A DNA stretch of 64,000 nt from JAVVHH01 sp965276815 (GCA_965276815.1 CBDIBE010000012.1:1013394-1077393); one strand, 5' to 3'. Shown: positions 16,359-25,342, counted from the first letter of the stretch. A program made the numbers and translations. The notes: generated by a model from the sequence alone, not told the origin.

Positions 16359-17435
16359 ATGGCGAAGGCCCCTGCGTCCGACAGCATCATGCCGGCCTCG
16401 AAGATGAAGCCGCTGCTTACCCTTTCCAAAAAGGAGCCCGTGCAGGCCGCCATCGGCCTGAGCAGTGATGGGGAAGGTATTATCTTCCTCGACAAAAAGG
16501 CCAAGCCGCGAAAATGCGCCTCCATGCTCAAGGCGAGCGCGGCAAAGGCGAAGATCCAGCTCAACGGCTCCAGCCTGCGGTTCGGCCGCGCCGAGGTCGA
16601 CCCCGAATACGACGCCGGCACAGTCCGCTTCTTCATCAACAAGGACGCGCCCGGCAACATGCGCGTCAAGCTGACCGAAGTGATCAAGTTTTGCGCATTC
16701 CAGAAGGTCGAGATCAACGTCGACCCGTCCCTGGAAGAAGAGGCCGAAGATGGGGCGGAGGAGCAGCCGGCCGGCGCCGAGGCGGCTGCACCCGCCGCAA
16801 AACCGGAACAACCCGACACCGCGACCCTCAAGCAACGCCTGACCGGCCTGGTGCAACAGATCCCGCAAGCGATCACGGCCGATCCGTCCCGCAAGGCAAG
16901 CCTGCTTGAACTGGCCAAAGACGGGCAGGCGCGCATTGCCGGCAACGACATCGAGGGCGCTGTCGCCGCGATCCAGCAGTTGAAGGAGGCGATCGAAGCG
17001 CCAGCCGCGCCCAAGGCCGCGGCCGGTGAAGAGCCCGCTGCAACCGCGAACTATGACAAAGCCCGTTCCGCTTGGATCGCGGTGCGCAGGCAGCTCGAGA
17101 CGGAGATCGACAAGCTGCGCCAGCATATGCTGGAGTTCTACGAAGACACCGACATCGTCGGCAATCTCAACCGCAGCTACAGCACGCGCGTCCAGCCGGT
17201 GCTCAACACGCTCGACGAGAGCCTCGCCGAGACGCTCGAGGACGCTGGCAGCGCCAGTGAGCCGCAAAAGCGGACCGAGCTGGTCACCGAGGCGCGCGCC
17301 GCCATCGGCCGCTATCAGGCCTTCTTGGGATCGGAAGCACTGTTTAAGGAACTCGACACCAATCCGTTCGTGCCCATCAGCATCGGCGCCCTGATGAACA
17401 AGACGCTCACCGCGCTATCGGCGGCGCTGCGGTAG
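16359..17435 (+). CDS. Unrecognised 358-aa protein beside the ExoU-like locus
   Basis: I do not recognise the family. Residues about 20-105 form a compact alpha/beta-looking, Lys-rich segment. Residues 105-135 are an acidic then Ala/Pro-rich linker. The rest is almost entirely helical, with two probable helical bundles (about 135-195 and 210-358) separated by a second Ala/Pro-rich linker. There is no signal peptide or membrane segment. It is transcribed toward, and ends 23 bases from, the chaperone gene on the opposite strand, so it is linked to the effector locus but not co-transcribed. It could be a second secreted protein, an immunity/antagonist protein or a structural protein. Its own promoter is visible at 16258. 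Confidence 0.7.
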   Translation: MAKAPASDSIMPASKMKPLLTLSKKEPVQAAIGLSSDGEGIIFLDKKAKPRKCASMLKASAAKAKIQLNGSSLRFGRAEVDPEYDAGTVRFFINKDAPGNMRVKLTEVIKFCAFQKVEINVDPSLEEEAEDGAEEQPAGAEAAAPAAKPEQPDTATLKQRLTGLVQQIPQAITADPSRKASLLELAKDGQARIAGNDIEGAVAAIQQLKEAIEAPAAPKAAAGEEPAATANYDKARSAWIAVRRQLETEIDKLRQHMLEFYEDTDIVGNLNRSYSTRVQPVLNTLDESLAETLEDAGSASEPQKRTELVTEARAAIGRYQAFLGSEALFKELDTNPFVPISIGALMNKTLTALSAALR

Positions 17436-17458
17436 CGGTCCCAGTCGGCGCACTCCGG

Positions 17459-17896
17459 CTAGGCTGGCGTCGCCATCGCGCCGGTTTCCTCGGTATAGGG
17501 CGTGTCATCCACTTCGATCTCGTCGCGGATCAGATCGGCTTCCGCGGCGATCGCGTCGATCAACTTCGCCAGCTGCTCGCCGGCCATCCCGTCCACTGGC
17601 ACCCGCCCCCAAATGACGACCGTCCCGGCCGTGTCGCACGACACCCGGAACGGCGCGATCGGGCTGTCGTAGAAGTTGCGCCTTAACAGCCACATCGCCG
17701 TGCCGTAATCCATCTCCTTCGGCAGGCTCGTCACCGGCGAAACCACCAGCACGGTAAACTCGTCCTCGGCGAACAGGATGACGCTCGAATCGTCGCCGAT
17801 CGTGAGTTGCACGCCGCCGTTGGCGTCGGCCTTCAGCTCCGGCGCACCCACAGCCTTGGCCAGATCCGCGTAGAGCGCCTCAGTCTTTGCAAACAT
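17459..17896 (-). CDS. CesT/SpcU-like type III secretion chaperone
   Basis: A small acidic protein of 145 residues with the CesT-family layout: an N-terminal helix (FAKTEALYADLAKAVGAPEL), a central beta sheet with GDDSSVILF, the LLRRNFYDSP helix, a strand pair (VVIWGRVPVDG) and a C-terminal helix with acidic tail. Such chaperones dimerise and bind the N-terminus of one effector before secretion. The gene starts 38 bases after the stop of the ExoU-like gene on the same strand, the same effector-then-chaperone order as exoU-spcU. Family assignment is by pattern, without a search. Confidence 0.75.
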   Translation of the reverse strand: MFAKTEALYADLAKAVGAPELKADANGGVQLTIGDDSSVILFAEDEFTVLVVSPVTSLPKEMDYGTAMWLLRRNFYDSPIAPFRVSCDTAGTVVIWGRVPVDGMAGEQLAKLIDAIAAEADLIRDEIEVDDTPYTEETGAMATPA

Positions 17897-17934
17897 AATC
17901 CGGCATTCCCTTCATCAATAGCTCAGTGAGGCGT

Positions 17935-20016
17935 TCAGGTGGTCGGCATCTTGCGGCGCTTCATCTCGGCGGCGAACTTCTTGTGCCCGCGCCGCTTCTT
18001 GTCCGCCTTCTTCTCGAAATGCTTGATCGCGACGTCCAGCGCGGCGTTGACGTCTTCCGGCGTCTTCGCCGCACGCAGCAGGCCTTCAACGATCAACAAT
18101 GTCTCGATGCCGGCACCGCCCTTCGGCTCGCCTTTCATCTTCGGGTAGACGAACTGCTTAAGGGTGTTGTCGGCATAAGTATGGGCTTTCAGCGAGTCCG
18201 AGACGGCGAACGTCGCCTTCAGCACATCGCTTTTCCCGCCACCTTTGCGGACCGCGTCGAGCAGCGAATCGAGGCCGCCTTTGTTCAACTCGCGGCCGAC
18301 ATAGCCTTGGAAGTCCAAATTGCCCGCGGCGAGCTTATCGAGCTCGTCGATCGCCATGGTCGCGTTCTTGTCCTGCAGCACGTTGGCGGTCGGCCCGTCA
18401 TTCTTCTTCACCGCCTCATGCAGCTTGTCGATCATTTCCTGCACGCGCTCACGGAACACGTGCGCATCTTTGGCGCCGGGGTAATCGCTGTCGGCCAGGC
18501 CCTCCAGGTCGCCCATCGGGATGGAGACGAACATCTGCGAGTCCGAGGCGAACTCCCGCGTCTTTGGCTCCTTCTCGCGCTCGATCTGGATGTTCGTGAC
18601 CGTCTTGGTCTTGTCCTGCAGGGCGATCTTGGCCTCGCCTTCCAGGCCGAAATTAAGCGTCCCGTCGCGCATATCGACGTTCTTGAACTTGCCGTCCGTC
18701 TTGCGCTTGTAGGTGACTTGCAACGGAACGACCACGATCTCCTCGGGGCGATCCGACATGTCACGGTTTTTCGCATATTCGGCGCCGGAATGGTTCGAGC
18801 CCGTAAACCAATCCGCGGCCTTGGCCCCGAAGCCTTGCCCCGGTTTGGCCGTGCCCTGCAGCAAGTCGTTGGTATTGCCGCTCGTGCTCTCGAACACAAA
18901 GGTCATCCCGCGGCTGTCGGGCATCGGGTCGAGATTGCGTTCGTTGCCGATGCTGGACGAGGTCGGCGTATTGTTCATCACGCCGCCGTCGATGAAACGA
19001 ACCGTCAAGCCGCTGGACAGCTTGATGTCGACTGGCTTGAACGCTGCGGGGAACGAGGCCGAGGCGTGCACCGCCACGCAGACCGGCAGGTTCGGCTCGT
19101 TATCCGCGTCGAACACATAGAGCTGGCCTTGGTCGTTGCCGTCCTTTACCTTCTTCTTCTTGCCCTTGTCGTCCTCGGTGAACTCGTCGGTGTAGGTCCC
19201 CGTCATCACCACTTCCTTGACTGCGGGGATATGCTTAGAGAGGATCCGCAGATCCAAAAAGGTCGGCCCTTTCTTGTTTTCACCAATCCGCTTGGCCGCA
19301 TCGACGACTTCCTGCGCGGGCTGCTTGCCGTCCTTGCGCGTATTTTTCATATATTCGAGAATGCGGGTGCGCAGCGTACCGCTCAGCGTGTCGCCGACAA
19401 CGTCCTCGAGCCCCTGGCCGGTCAGCGGGTTGCCGCTGCCGGTTTTGACCTTGTTCTTGATCGCGGCCGCCAGCATGCCCCTCTTGGTGCCGCCCGTCCC
19501 TTCGACGATCTTCTCCGTCGTTGAGTCCGCATTCGCGATTTCGCTGAACTCTTCGGCGGTGATCCCCGCCGCGACCAGCGCGGCCGTCATCGAGCCGACC
19601 GAGGCGCCGGCAATCTTGGTGGAGCCCTTCAGCACACCGCTATCCTGCAGCGCCTGGAGCGCCCCAGGCAGCGCCGCGCCTTTGGCGCCGCCGCCCGAGA
19701 AGGTGATCTCGCGCACCGGCGGCGGCGGGGCGGTGAACAGCGTCTCGCCGTTCGGGCCTTTGCTGATGGTGATCTTCTTGCCGCCCGTGCCGGTAAATTC
19801 TTGCGGCGCCGGGTCTTGCTTCGGCGGCGCGATCACCTTGCTCGACCGCTCGCGGCTGCTACCGAGCTTGACCCCGGACCTCTCGGGCGGAGTAATATTG
19901 GTTGGCACTGGCGCGAAACGCACCTTTTTATTGCCCTGGCCCAGCGGCGTCGGCCTGGCATAGCTGACGCCCAGAACCCGGTCGATCCACTGATCCCGCG
20001 ACAGAACCTCACTCAT
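17935..20016 (-). CDS. ExoU-like patatin phospholipase, predicted secreted effector
   Basis: A 693-residue patatin-like phospholipase with ExoU-type architecture along its length. Oxyanion loop GGGAKG is at 108-113, nucleophile Ser139 in GASVG, catalytic Asp343 in DGG. P. aeruginosa ExoU (687 residues) uses Ser142 and Asp344, so spacing and total length match closely. Other ExoU-like elements are the GPTFLDLRILSKHIP segment before Asp343, EEIVVVPLQ, and a late FVYPKM segment followed by a helical C-terminus. The first 100 residues are Pro/Ser/Lys-rich and disordered-looking, as expected for a secretion and chaperone-binding region. The tail is strongly basic. The start is ATG 20016, preceded by GGAGGGG; an upstream in-frame start lacks one. 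No secretion apparatus genes are nearby. Confidence 0.87.
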   Translation of the reverse strand: MSEVLSRDQWIDRVLGVSYARPTPLGQGNKKVRFAPVPTNITPPERSGVKLGSSRERSSKVIAPPKQDPAPQEFTGTGGKKITISKGPNGETLFTAPPPPVREITFSGGGAKGAALPGALQALQDSGVLKGSTKIAGASVGSMTAALVAAGITAEEFSEIANADSTTEKIVEGTGGTKRGMLAAAIKNKVKTGSGNPLTGQGLEDVVGDTLSGTLRTRILEYMKNTRKDGKQPAQEVVDAAKRIGENKKGPTFLDLRILSKHIPAVKEVVMTGTYTDEFTEDDKGKKKKVKDGNDQGQLYVFDADNEPNLPVCVAVHASASFPAAFKPVDIKLSSGLTVRFIDGGVMNNTPTSSSIGNERNLDPMPDSRGMTFVFESTSGNTNDLLQGTAKPGQGFGAKAADWFTGSNHSGAEYAKNRDMSDRPEEIVVVPLQVTYKRKTDGKFKNVDMRDGTLNFGLEGEAKIALQDKTKTVTNIQIEREKEPKTREFASDSQMFVSIPMGDLEGLADSDYPGAKDAHVFRERVQEMIDKLHEAVKKNDGPTANVLQDKNATMAIDELDKLAAGNLDFQGYVGRELNKGGLDSLLDAVRKGGGKSDVLKATFAVSDSLKAHTYADNTLKQFVYPKMKGEPKGGAGIETLLIVEGLLRAAKTPEDVNAALDVAIKHFEKKADKKRRGHKKFAAEMKRRKMPTT

Positions 20017-20256
20017 TGCGCGCCCCTCCGAAATTACCAGCAACACCAATAACCCGCATCATTACGGTATCACCCAGCGTAGGGTCAAAGCCAATGGTCT
20101 GGCCCTTATTCCCCGCCGCCATGCATGATCCGCAGCTCCCACGGCATGATGACCCGGCGGAAGATCGCCGGATCGGTCCAGCCCTTCGCCTTGCGCCGTG
20201 GCAAAGATGTTAGAAGCAAGCTACGGATGGCGAAAGCAGCGGGAGGAGCCAGCGCC

Positions 20257-20580
20257 ATGATCGTCGTCAGCGTCACCTATCCGGCCACCGAGGACTCGAC
20301 TTTCGACTTCGCCTATTACTGGGACAAGCACATGCCGCTCGTCTGGTCGCTCTGGGGGCCGTCCGGGCTGACCCGCGTGCGCTTCCTCCGTGGCATCGGG
20401 GCGCCCGGCGGCGGGTCGATCGCGACCCATCTGGTCGCCATGCTCGAGTTCGGCTCCGAGGCGGACTTCCAGCGCGCCGGACAGGCGCACGGCAAGGAAG
20501 TCATGTCGGACATCAAAAACTTCACCGGCTCCAAGCCAGTCGTGCAGGTCAATGAGGCATCCGAGCAGGTCGCGCCGTGA
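20257..20580 (+). CDS. EthD domain protein
   Basis: A small dimeric alpha/beta-barrel protein of 107 residues, EthD family (ETBE-degradation-associated fold). It has the typical VSVTYP start, the YYWDKHMPLV motif and a C-terminal strand (KPVVQVNE). The start ATG 20257 follows GGGAGGAG; a longer in-frame upstream frame has no ribosome site. The stop overlaps the crotonase gene by 4 bases, so the pair is coupled. EthD members help various oxidative degradation pathways; the exact reaction is unknown. Confidence 0.85.
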   Translation: MIVVSVTYPATEDSTFDFAYYWDKHMPLVWSLWGPSGLTRVRFLRGIGAPGGGSIATHLVAMLEFGSEADFQRAGQAHGKEVMSDIKNFTGSKPVVQVNEASEQVAP

Positions 20581-21386
20581 CCGAGGCGGCCTACGCGCAC
20601 TACACCCGGCTGCGTTTTGACCGGCCGCACGACCGCGTGCTGCGCGTGACCATGGACAGCGGCAAGATGAACTCGGCCGATGACGTGCTGCACCGCGAGC
20701 TCGGCGACGTCTGGCGGCAGATCGACGCGGATCGCAGCGTCAACGCCGCCATCCTGACCGGGTCCGGCCGGCATTTCTCGGCGGGCGGGGATTTTTCTCT
20801 CATTAGCGAGATGATCGCCGATTTCGAGACTCGCGCCCGTGTTTGGAAGGAGGCGCGCGACCTCGTCTACAACGTGATCAACTGCTCCAAGCCGATCGTC
20901 AGCGCCATGCGCGGCGTCGCGGTCGGCGCGGGGCTGGTGGCAGGCTTGCTGGCCGACATCTCGATTGCCGCCAAGGACTGCCGCATCATCGACGGCCACA
21001 CGCGGCTCGGCGTCGCCGCCGGCGACCACGCCGCGATCATCTGGCCGCTGCTCTGCGGCTTGGCGAAGGCGAAATACTACCTGCTGCTCTGCGACCCGGT
21101 GCTCGGCGAGGAGGCGGAGCGGCTCGGCCTGGTGAGCCTGGCGGTCGACGATGCCGAGCTGGACGCCAAGGCGGTGGAGGTGGCGACCAGGCTCGCCGAG
21201 GGGGCGCAAAGCGCCATTCGCTGGACCAAATACGCGCTGAACAACTGGCTGCGCCAAGCCGGCCCGGCCTTCGACACCTCGCTCGCGCTCGAGTTCATGG
21301 GCTTCAGCGGCCCCGAGGTGCGGGAAGGGCTGGCGTCCCACCTCGAGAAGCGCCGCCCGGCGTTCCCGCCCGACAGCTCGGTTTAA
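20577..21386 (+). CDS. Enoyl-CoA hydratase/isomerase family (crotonase) protein
   Basis: Crotonase-fold enzyme of 269 residues acting on an acyl-CoA. The oxyanion-hole segments are GRHFSAGGDFSLI (about residue 63) and RGVAVGAGLVAG (about residue 108). A Glu/Asp-type active site follows near the DGHTRLGV region. The GTG start at 20577 overlaps the EthD stop. The substrate CoA ester is not deducible; hydratase, isomerase or hydrolase chemistry is possible. Confidence 0.88.
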   Translation: MTEAAYAHYTRLRFDRPHDRVLRVTMDSGKMNSADDVLHRELGDVWRQIDADRSVNAAILTGSGRHFSAGGDFSLISEMIADFETRARVWKEARDLVYNVINCSKPIVSAMRGVAVGAGLVAGLLADISIAAKDCRIIDGHTRLGVAAGDHAAIIWPLLCGLAKAKYYLLLCDPVLGEEAERLGLVSLAVDDAELDAKAVEVATRLAEGAQSAIRWTKYALNNWLRQAGPAFDTSLALEFMGFSGPEVREGLASHLEKRRPAFPPDSSV

Positions 21387-21524
21387 GCGAAGGCGGCGCG
21401 TGGCCTGGCTTTCGCGCCAGTCTACATACTCGGCAACACCGTACGCTCGCCGATCTCGAAAGGGTCTTGCCTGATCGCCGCACAGCGTTCACCGATTACG
21501 GCCAGAGACGCGAAAGGACCCTCG

Positions 21525-22679
21525 ATGGACCACGACCTCATCCTCCGCAACGGCCGGGTGATCGACCCGGCGAGCGGCATCGACCAGATCAACGACGTCG
21601 CCTTCGCCGGCGGCAAGGTCGCCGCAGTCGGCGCCGGGCTGCGCGGCCGGGCCGAGCGCGACGTGACGGGATGCATCGTCATGCCCGGCAACATCGACTT
21701 CCACACCCACGTCTATTGGGGCGGCACGTCCATCAGCGTGGACGCCGACCAGCTCGCCCGCCGCTGCGGCACCACCACCTGGCTCGATGTCGGCTCCGCC
21801 GGCCCCGGCAACTTCGCCGGCTTCCGCAAGCACGTGATGGAGGTGAGCCAGACCCGCATCCTCGCCTACCTGCATGTGAGCCACGCCGGCATCTTCGCCT
21901 TCTCGCACACCGTCATGGTCGGCGAGAGCCAGGACATGCGGCTGATGGACACCGCGCTCTGCGCCGAGATCGCCCGCGCCAACCCGGACCTGATCCGCGG
22001 CATCAAGGTGCGGATCGGCCTGAACACCAGCGGCGTCAACGGCATCGCGCCGCTCTATCACGCCATCGAGGCGGCGGACCGCGCCGGGCTCCCCGTCATG
22101 TGCCATATCGACCGCCCGCCGCCCCGCTACACCGACGTGCTCGAAGTGCTGCGACCCGGTGACACGCTGACCCATTGCTTCAAGCCCTTCCCCAACGCGC
22201 CGTGCCGGGCGGATGGGCAGGTGAAGGACGCCTGCTGGACGGCGCGCGAGCGCGGCGTCTTGTTCGACATCGGCCACGGCGCCGGGTCATTCGATTGGGG
22301 CGTGGCCGAGGCGATGCTGGCCGCCGGCTTCCCGCCCGACATCATCAGCTCGGACGTGCACGTGCTCTGCGTCGACGGGCCGGCCTATGACAACATGGAA
22401 ACGATGAGCAAGTTCCTGCATTTGGGCATGGCGTTGCCGGACATCGTCCGCGCGGTAACCGCGACCCCCGCGAACGTGCTCCGCCGCCCCGACCTCGCCG
22501 ACCTCTCCGTCGGCAGCACCGGCGATGCGACGGTGATGCGGATCGAGGAGGGCCGCTTCACGTTAACCGACTCCAGCAAACAGACCCGGACGGCCCGCCA
22601 GCGCTTCGCGCTCGACAGCATGGTGGTTGCCGGCCAGCTCTGGCATGCGGCGGACAGTCAGGTGCTGGCGGCGAACTGA
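21525..22679 (+). CDS. Amidohydrolase/deacetylase family metallohydrolase
   Basis: A 384-residue TIM-barrel metal-dependent hydrolase of the dihydroorotase-like amidohydrolase/deacetylase subgroup. Metal ligands are the HTH of DFHTHVYWGG, a Lys in the GIKVRIG segment (carboxylated-Lys position), later His in MCHID and THCFKP, and the catalytic Asp in SSDVH. It probably hydrolyses a cyclic amide or N-acyl group. The ATG at 21525 follows a weak GAAAGGA site. The 138 bases before it hold no gene. Confidence 0.85.
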   Translation: MDHDLILRNGRVIDPASGIDQINDVAFAGGKVAAVGAGLRGRAERDVTGCIVMPGNIDFHTHVYWGGTSISVDADQLARRCGTTTWLDVGSAGPGNFAGFRKHVMEVSQTRILAYLHVSHAGIFAFSHTVMVGESQDMRLMDTALCAEIARANPDLIRGIKVRIGLNTSGVNGIAPLYHAIEAADRAGLPVMCHIDRPPPRYTDVLEVLRPGDTLTHCFKPFPNAPCRADGQVKDACWTARERGVLFDIGHGAGSFDWGVAEAMLAAGFPPDIISSDVHVLCVDGPAYDNMETMSKFLHLGMALPDIVRAVTATPANVLRRPDLADLSVGSTGDATVMRIEEGRFTLTDSSKQTRTARQRFALDSMVVAGQLWHAADSQVLAAN

Positions 22680-22711
22680 CCCCAAACCGTCCCCTTCCGC
22701 GAGAGGAAGCC

Positions 22712-23095
22712 TTGCCCGAAATCATCCCTTACCTCTTCTATCAGGACCTCCCCGCCGCGCTCGATTGGCTCGCCCGCGTCTTCGGCTTCACCGAGGACAT
22801 GCGCACCGGCACGCCCAGCGGTGGCATGCATGGCGAGATGCGGCTCGGTGACCAGCGGATTATGATGGGGCAAGGCGCGCACCAGGGAGGCTTGGCCAGC
22901 CCGCGCACAGCCGGCCTCGCAACCATGGGCGTCTTCGTCTACCTCGACGACGTGGACGCGCATCACGCCCGCGCGTCAGCCGAGGGCGCCGAGATCCCGC
23001 ACCCGCCGCACGACGTTCCCTACGGCCGCACCTACGAAGCGCGCGACGTCGACGGCCATCCCTGGTATTTCACGACCCCGCCGCGCGCGGAATAG
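22712..23095 (+). CDS. VOC (glyoxalase/bleomycin resistance) family protein
   Basis: Vicinal-oxygen-chelate protein of 127 residues with two beta-alpha-beta-beta-beta units. It has the YLFYQDLPAALDWLARVFGF opening and a closing ARDVDGHPWYF segment, in which an acidic residue and His/Trp surround the site. The start is TTG at 22712, preceded by GAGAGGA. Members may be lyases, dioxygenases or binding proteins. The 3' end overlaps the convergent CWC gene by 26 bases. Confidence 0.85.
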   Translation: MPEIIPYLFYQDLPAALDWLARVFGFTEDMRTGTPSGGMHGEMRLGDQRIMMGQGAHQGGLASPRTAGLATMGVFVYLDDVDAHHARASAEGAEIPHPPHDVPYGRTYEARDVDGHPWYFTTPPRAE

Positions 23096-23324
23096 CCCGC
23101 TCCAGACAGGCGGGACAGAGACAGTCCGCCACGCCCTCCTGCCGTAGTACCGGCGGCAGCGTCGCGCACCAGCAGCCCTCGGCGGACTGCGCGCCGCACC
23201 CAAACCCGGCGCCGCACCGCGCGCAGACCTTCGCCGCAACCCCCGCCAGCGGGTTCAGCGTCGGGAACGGGCCGCCGCCGACGAGCAAGCTGCCGGCACT
23301 GAAGGCACTCGGAACACGGGCCAT
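23070..23324 (-). CDS. Cysteine-rich CWC family protein
   Basis: A small protein of 84 residues with the CWC-family cysteine layout: CARCG, CG, CWC, then CLCPACL at the end. It is probably a small zinc-binding protein of unknown function. The start is taken as ATG 23324, with GAGAGGAAACAAGC upstream; an earlier in-frame start exists 13 codons before. It is oriented opposite to its neighbours. Confidence 0.75.
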   Translation of the reverse strand: MARVPSAFSAGSLLVGGGPFPTLNPLAGVAAKVCARCGAGFGCGAQSAEGCWCATLPPVLRQEGVADCLCPACLERAIPRAAGS

Positions 23325-23495
23325 GCTTGTTTCCTCTCGCTCGAGGCGCGCATCGCAAAACATATGGCCTATGCCGTTGCCCGCAAAAATAGGAGGCGCA
23401 AGAACGCCCGCTGCAACAAAAATGTCGCAAAACCTCCCCGCAACCGGACACGGCCGATTGGCTTTCCGTCAAGGCATGGCAGACGGACGAATCCG

Positions 23496-24938
23496 ATGAG
23501 CGCCACGACCGAGGACGGCCCCTCCCACGCCGATATGCTGCGTCAGCTCGACGATTCCGGCATCACCCGGACGCACTGGAAGATCATGTTCATCTCCGGG
23601 ATGGGCTTCTTCACCGACGCCTATGACTTGTTCATCATCGGCGTGGTCATGGCCCTGCTAAAGGGCCCGTGGCACGTGACACCCACCGAGGACGGTCTGG
23701 TGACCTCCACGGCGCTGCTCGCCGCGGCGATCGGCGCCATCGTGTTCGGCCGCGTTGCCGACATGCTCGGCCGCAAGCGCATTTACGGCTTCGAGGTCCT
23801 GGTGCTCGCCGCCGGCGCCGTCGCATCGGCCTTTTCGCCCAACATCTGGTGGCTGATCTTCTTCCGCTTCATCCTCGGCGTCGGCATCGGCGGCGACTAC
23901 CCGGTCAGCTCCACCATCATGAGTGAATATGCCGGCAAGAAGACGCGCGGCATGATGATCTCGCTCGTCTTCGCCATGCAGGCGGCCGGGCTCATCGTCG
24001 GCCCCGCGCTCGCGGCCATCCTGCTGGCCACCGGCATGTCGCACGATCTCATCTGGCGCATCCTGCTCGCCTTCGGCGCGGTTCCGGCGATGGCGGTCTT
24101 CCAGATGCGCCGGCACATGGCGGAGACGCCGCGCTATCTGCTCGCGCACGGACACCACGACGAGTTCCACGAAGCGGGCCACTCGGTGCTCGGCACCAGG
24201 GAGGCGAAAGGCCCGGTCAGGGACCCGAAAGCCGAGAAGAAGGCGGGCTTTGCCGAGGGTTTCCAGAAGCTCATCTCGCGACGCAGCCTGGCATTGCGCC
24301 TGATCGGGGCGAGCGTGGCCTGGTTCGTAATGGACTTCGCCTATTACGGCAATACGGTCAGCAGCCCGAAGGTGCTGGCGGCAATCCAGCCCGACGCGTC
24401 ACTGTTTTGGCACGTCATCATGCAGCTCATCGTGTTCGCGGTGGCCGCCGTCCCCGGCTATTTCGTCGCCGCCTGGACGATGGACAAATTGGGCCGCAAG
24501 ACCATCCAGAATCTCGGCTTCCTCATGATGGCGCTCGCCTTCGGCGTCATGGCCATCGTGCCCGACATTGAAAAAATCGTCGTCCTGTTTCTGGTCATCT
24601 ACGGGGTGAGTTATTTCTTTACCGAGTTCGGCCCGAATTCGACGACCTTCGTCTACCCGGCCGAGCTGTTCCCGGTGGAAACCAGGACCACTGGCCACGG
24701 TATCGCCGCCTCGGCGGGCAAGCTCGGCGGGTTCGTCGGCGTGTTCCTGTTCCCGATCTTCATGGCCGCAGGCGGCTTGCGCCTGGCGGAGGCGGTTGCC
24801 GCGCTCGTCAGCCTGATCGGGCTTGCGGTCACCGTGTTCATGCTGCCGGAAACCAAAGGCAAGAGCCTCGAGGAGTTGAGCGCGGAGGATGAGGGCCGGC
24901 CAGCGCGGCAGGGCTCGGAGGCGCTAGCCGCCGAGTAG
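23496..24938 (+). CDS. MFS transporter, phosphate:H+ symporter-like
   Basis: A 12-helix major facilitator protein of about 480 residues. Motif A (GRVADMLGRKR) follows helix 2, and the GVGIGGDYPVSSTIMSEY segment in helix 4 is typical of the PHS (phosphate) and related sugar-porter-like families. A second motif-A-like repeat (DKLGRK) and the late PAELFPVETRTTGHG element are present. The start ATG 23496 gives the normal N-terminus. The upstream in-frame extension is Arg/Lys-rich and unlike family members. Substrate: inorganic phosphate or a small organic acid. Confidence 0.87.
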   Translation: MSATTEDGPSHADMLRQLDDSGITRTHWKIMFISGMGFFTDAYDLFIIGVVMALLKGPWHVTPTEDGLVTSTALLAAAIGAIVFGRVADMLGRKRIYGFEVLVLAAGAVASAFSPNIWWLIFFRFILGVGIGGDYPVSSTIMSEYAGKKTRGMMISLVFAMQAAGLIVGPALAAILLATGMSHDLIWRILLAFGAVPAMAVFQMRRHMAETPRYLLAHGHHDEFHEAGHSVLGTREAKGPVRDPKAEKKAGFAEGFQKLISRRSLALRLIGASVAWFVMDFAYYGNTVSSPKVLAAIQPDASLFWHVIMQLIVFAVAAVPGYFVAAWTMDKLGRKTIQNLGFLMMALAFGVMAIVPDIEKIVVLFLVIYGVSYFFTEFGPNSTTFVYPAELFPVETRTTGHGIAASAGKLGGFVGVFLFPIFMAAGGLRLAEAVAALVSLIGLAVTVFMLPETKGKSLEELSAEDEGRPARQGSEALAAE

Positions 24939-25340
24939 GTGCAGCACGACCTCCCGCGTGTGCGGCGCGCGCCGGTGCTCGAACAGGTAAAGACCCTGCC
25001 AAGTCCCCAGCACCGGCTGCCCGCCTTCGACGGGGATGACGAGGTTCGTGCCCGTGAGCATCGTGCGCAGATGGGCCGGCATATCGTCCGGCCCTTCCTC
25101 GTCATGCAGGTAGCGCCGGTCCTCGGGGACCAGCGTCTCGAAAAAGCGGGCGATGTCTTCCTGCACCGCCGGGTCGGCATTCTCCTGCACGGTGAGCGAC
25201 GCCGAGGTATGCCGGCACCATAGGGTCAGCAGCCCGGTGCCAATCTCCTGCGCCGCCACCCACTCCAGCACCGGCCGCGTGATCGCGACGAGGCCCTTGC
25301 CCCGCGTGTCGACGCGGAGGTGATGGAGCGCCTGCCGCAT
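24924..25340 (-). CDS. YjbQ family protein (UPF0047)
   Basis: A small trimeric enzyme-like protein of 138 residues, family YjbQ/UPF0047. It has the hallmark HTSASLTVQENADPAVQEDI and the closing GTWQGLYLFEHR-type segment. YjbQ proteins have promiscuous thiamine-phosphate synthase activity, but their true role is unclear. The gene starts 2 bases after the polysaccharide deacetylase stop and ends 15 bases inside the convergent MFS gene. Confidence 0.92.
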   Translation of the reverse strand: MRQALHHLRVDTRGKGLVAITRPVLEWVAAQEIGTGLLTLWCRHTSASLTVQENADPAVQEDIARFFETLVPEDRRYLHDEEGPDDMPAHLRTMLTGTNLVIPVEGGQPVLGTWQGLYLFEHRRAPHTREVVLHLLGG

Positions 25341-25342
25341 TA

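Noticed and set aside
17926..19524. 532-codon plus-strand frame opposite the ExoU-like gene
   Set aside because: Antisense to the patatin gene, with low-information Leu/Arg/Val-rich composition and no ribosome site.
20125..20256. N-terminal extension of the EthD protein
   Set aside because: ATG 20257 has a GGGAGGAG site and gives the normal family N-terminus; the extension is Arg-rich and unlike the family.
22680..22711. Possible terminator hairpin before the VOC gene
   Set aside because: The CCCTTCC/GGAAG pairing is weak, has no T-run and overlaps the ribosome site of the next gene.
23364..23495. Extended start of the MFS transporter at 23364
   Set aside because: The extra 44 residues are Arg/Lys/Asn-rich and lack family similarity; ATG 23496 is natural.
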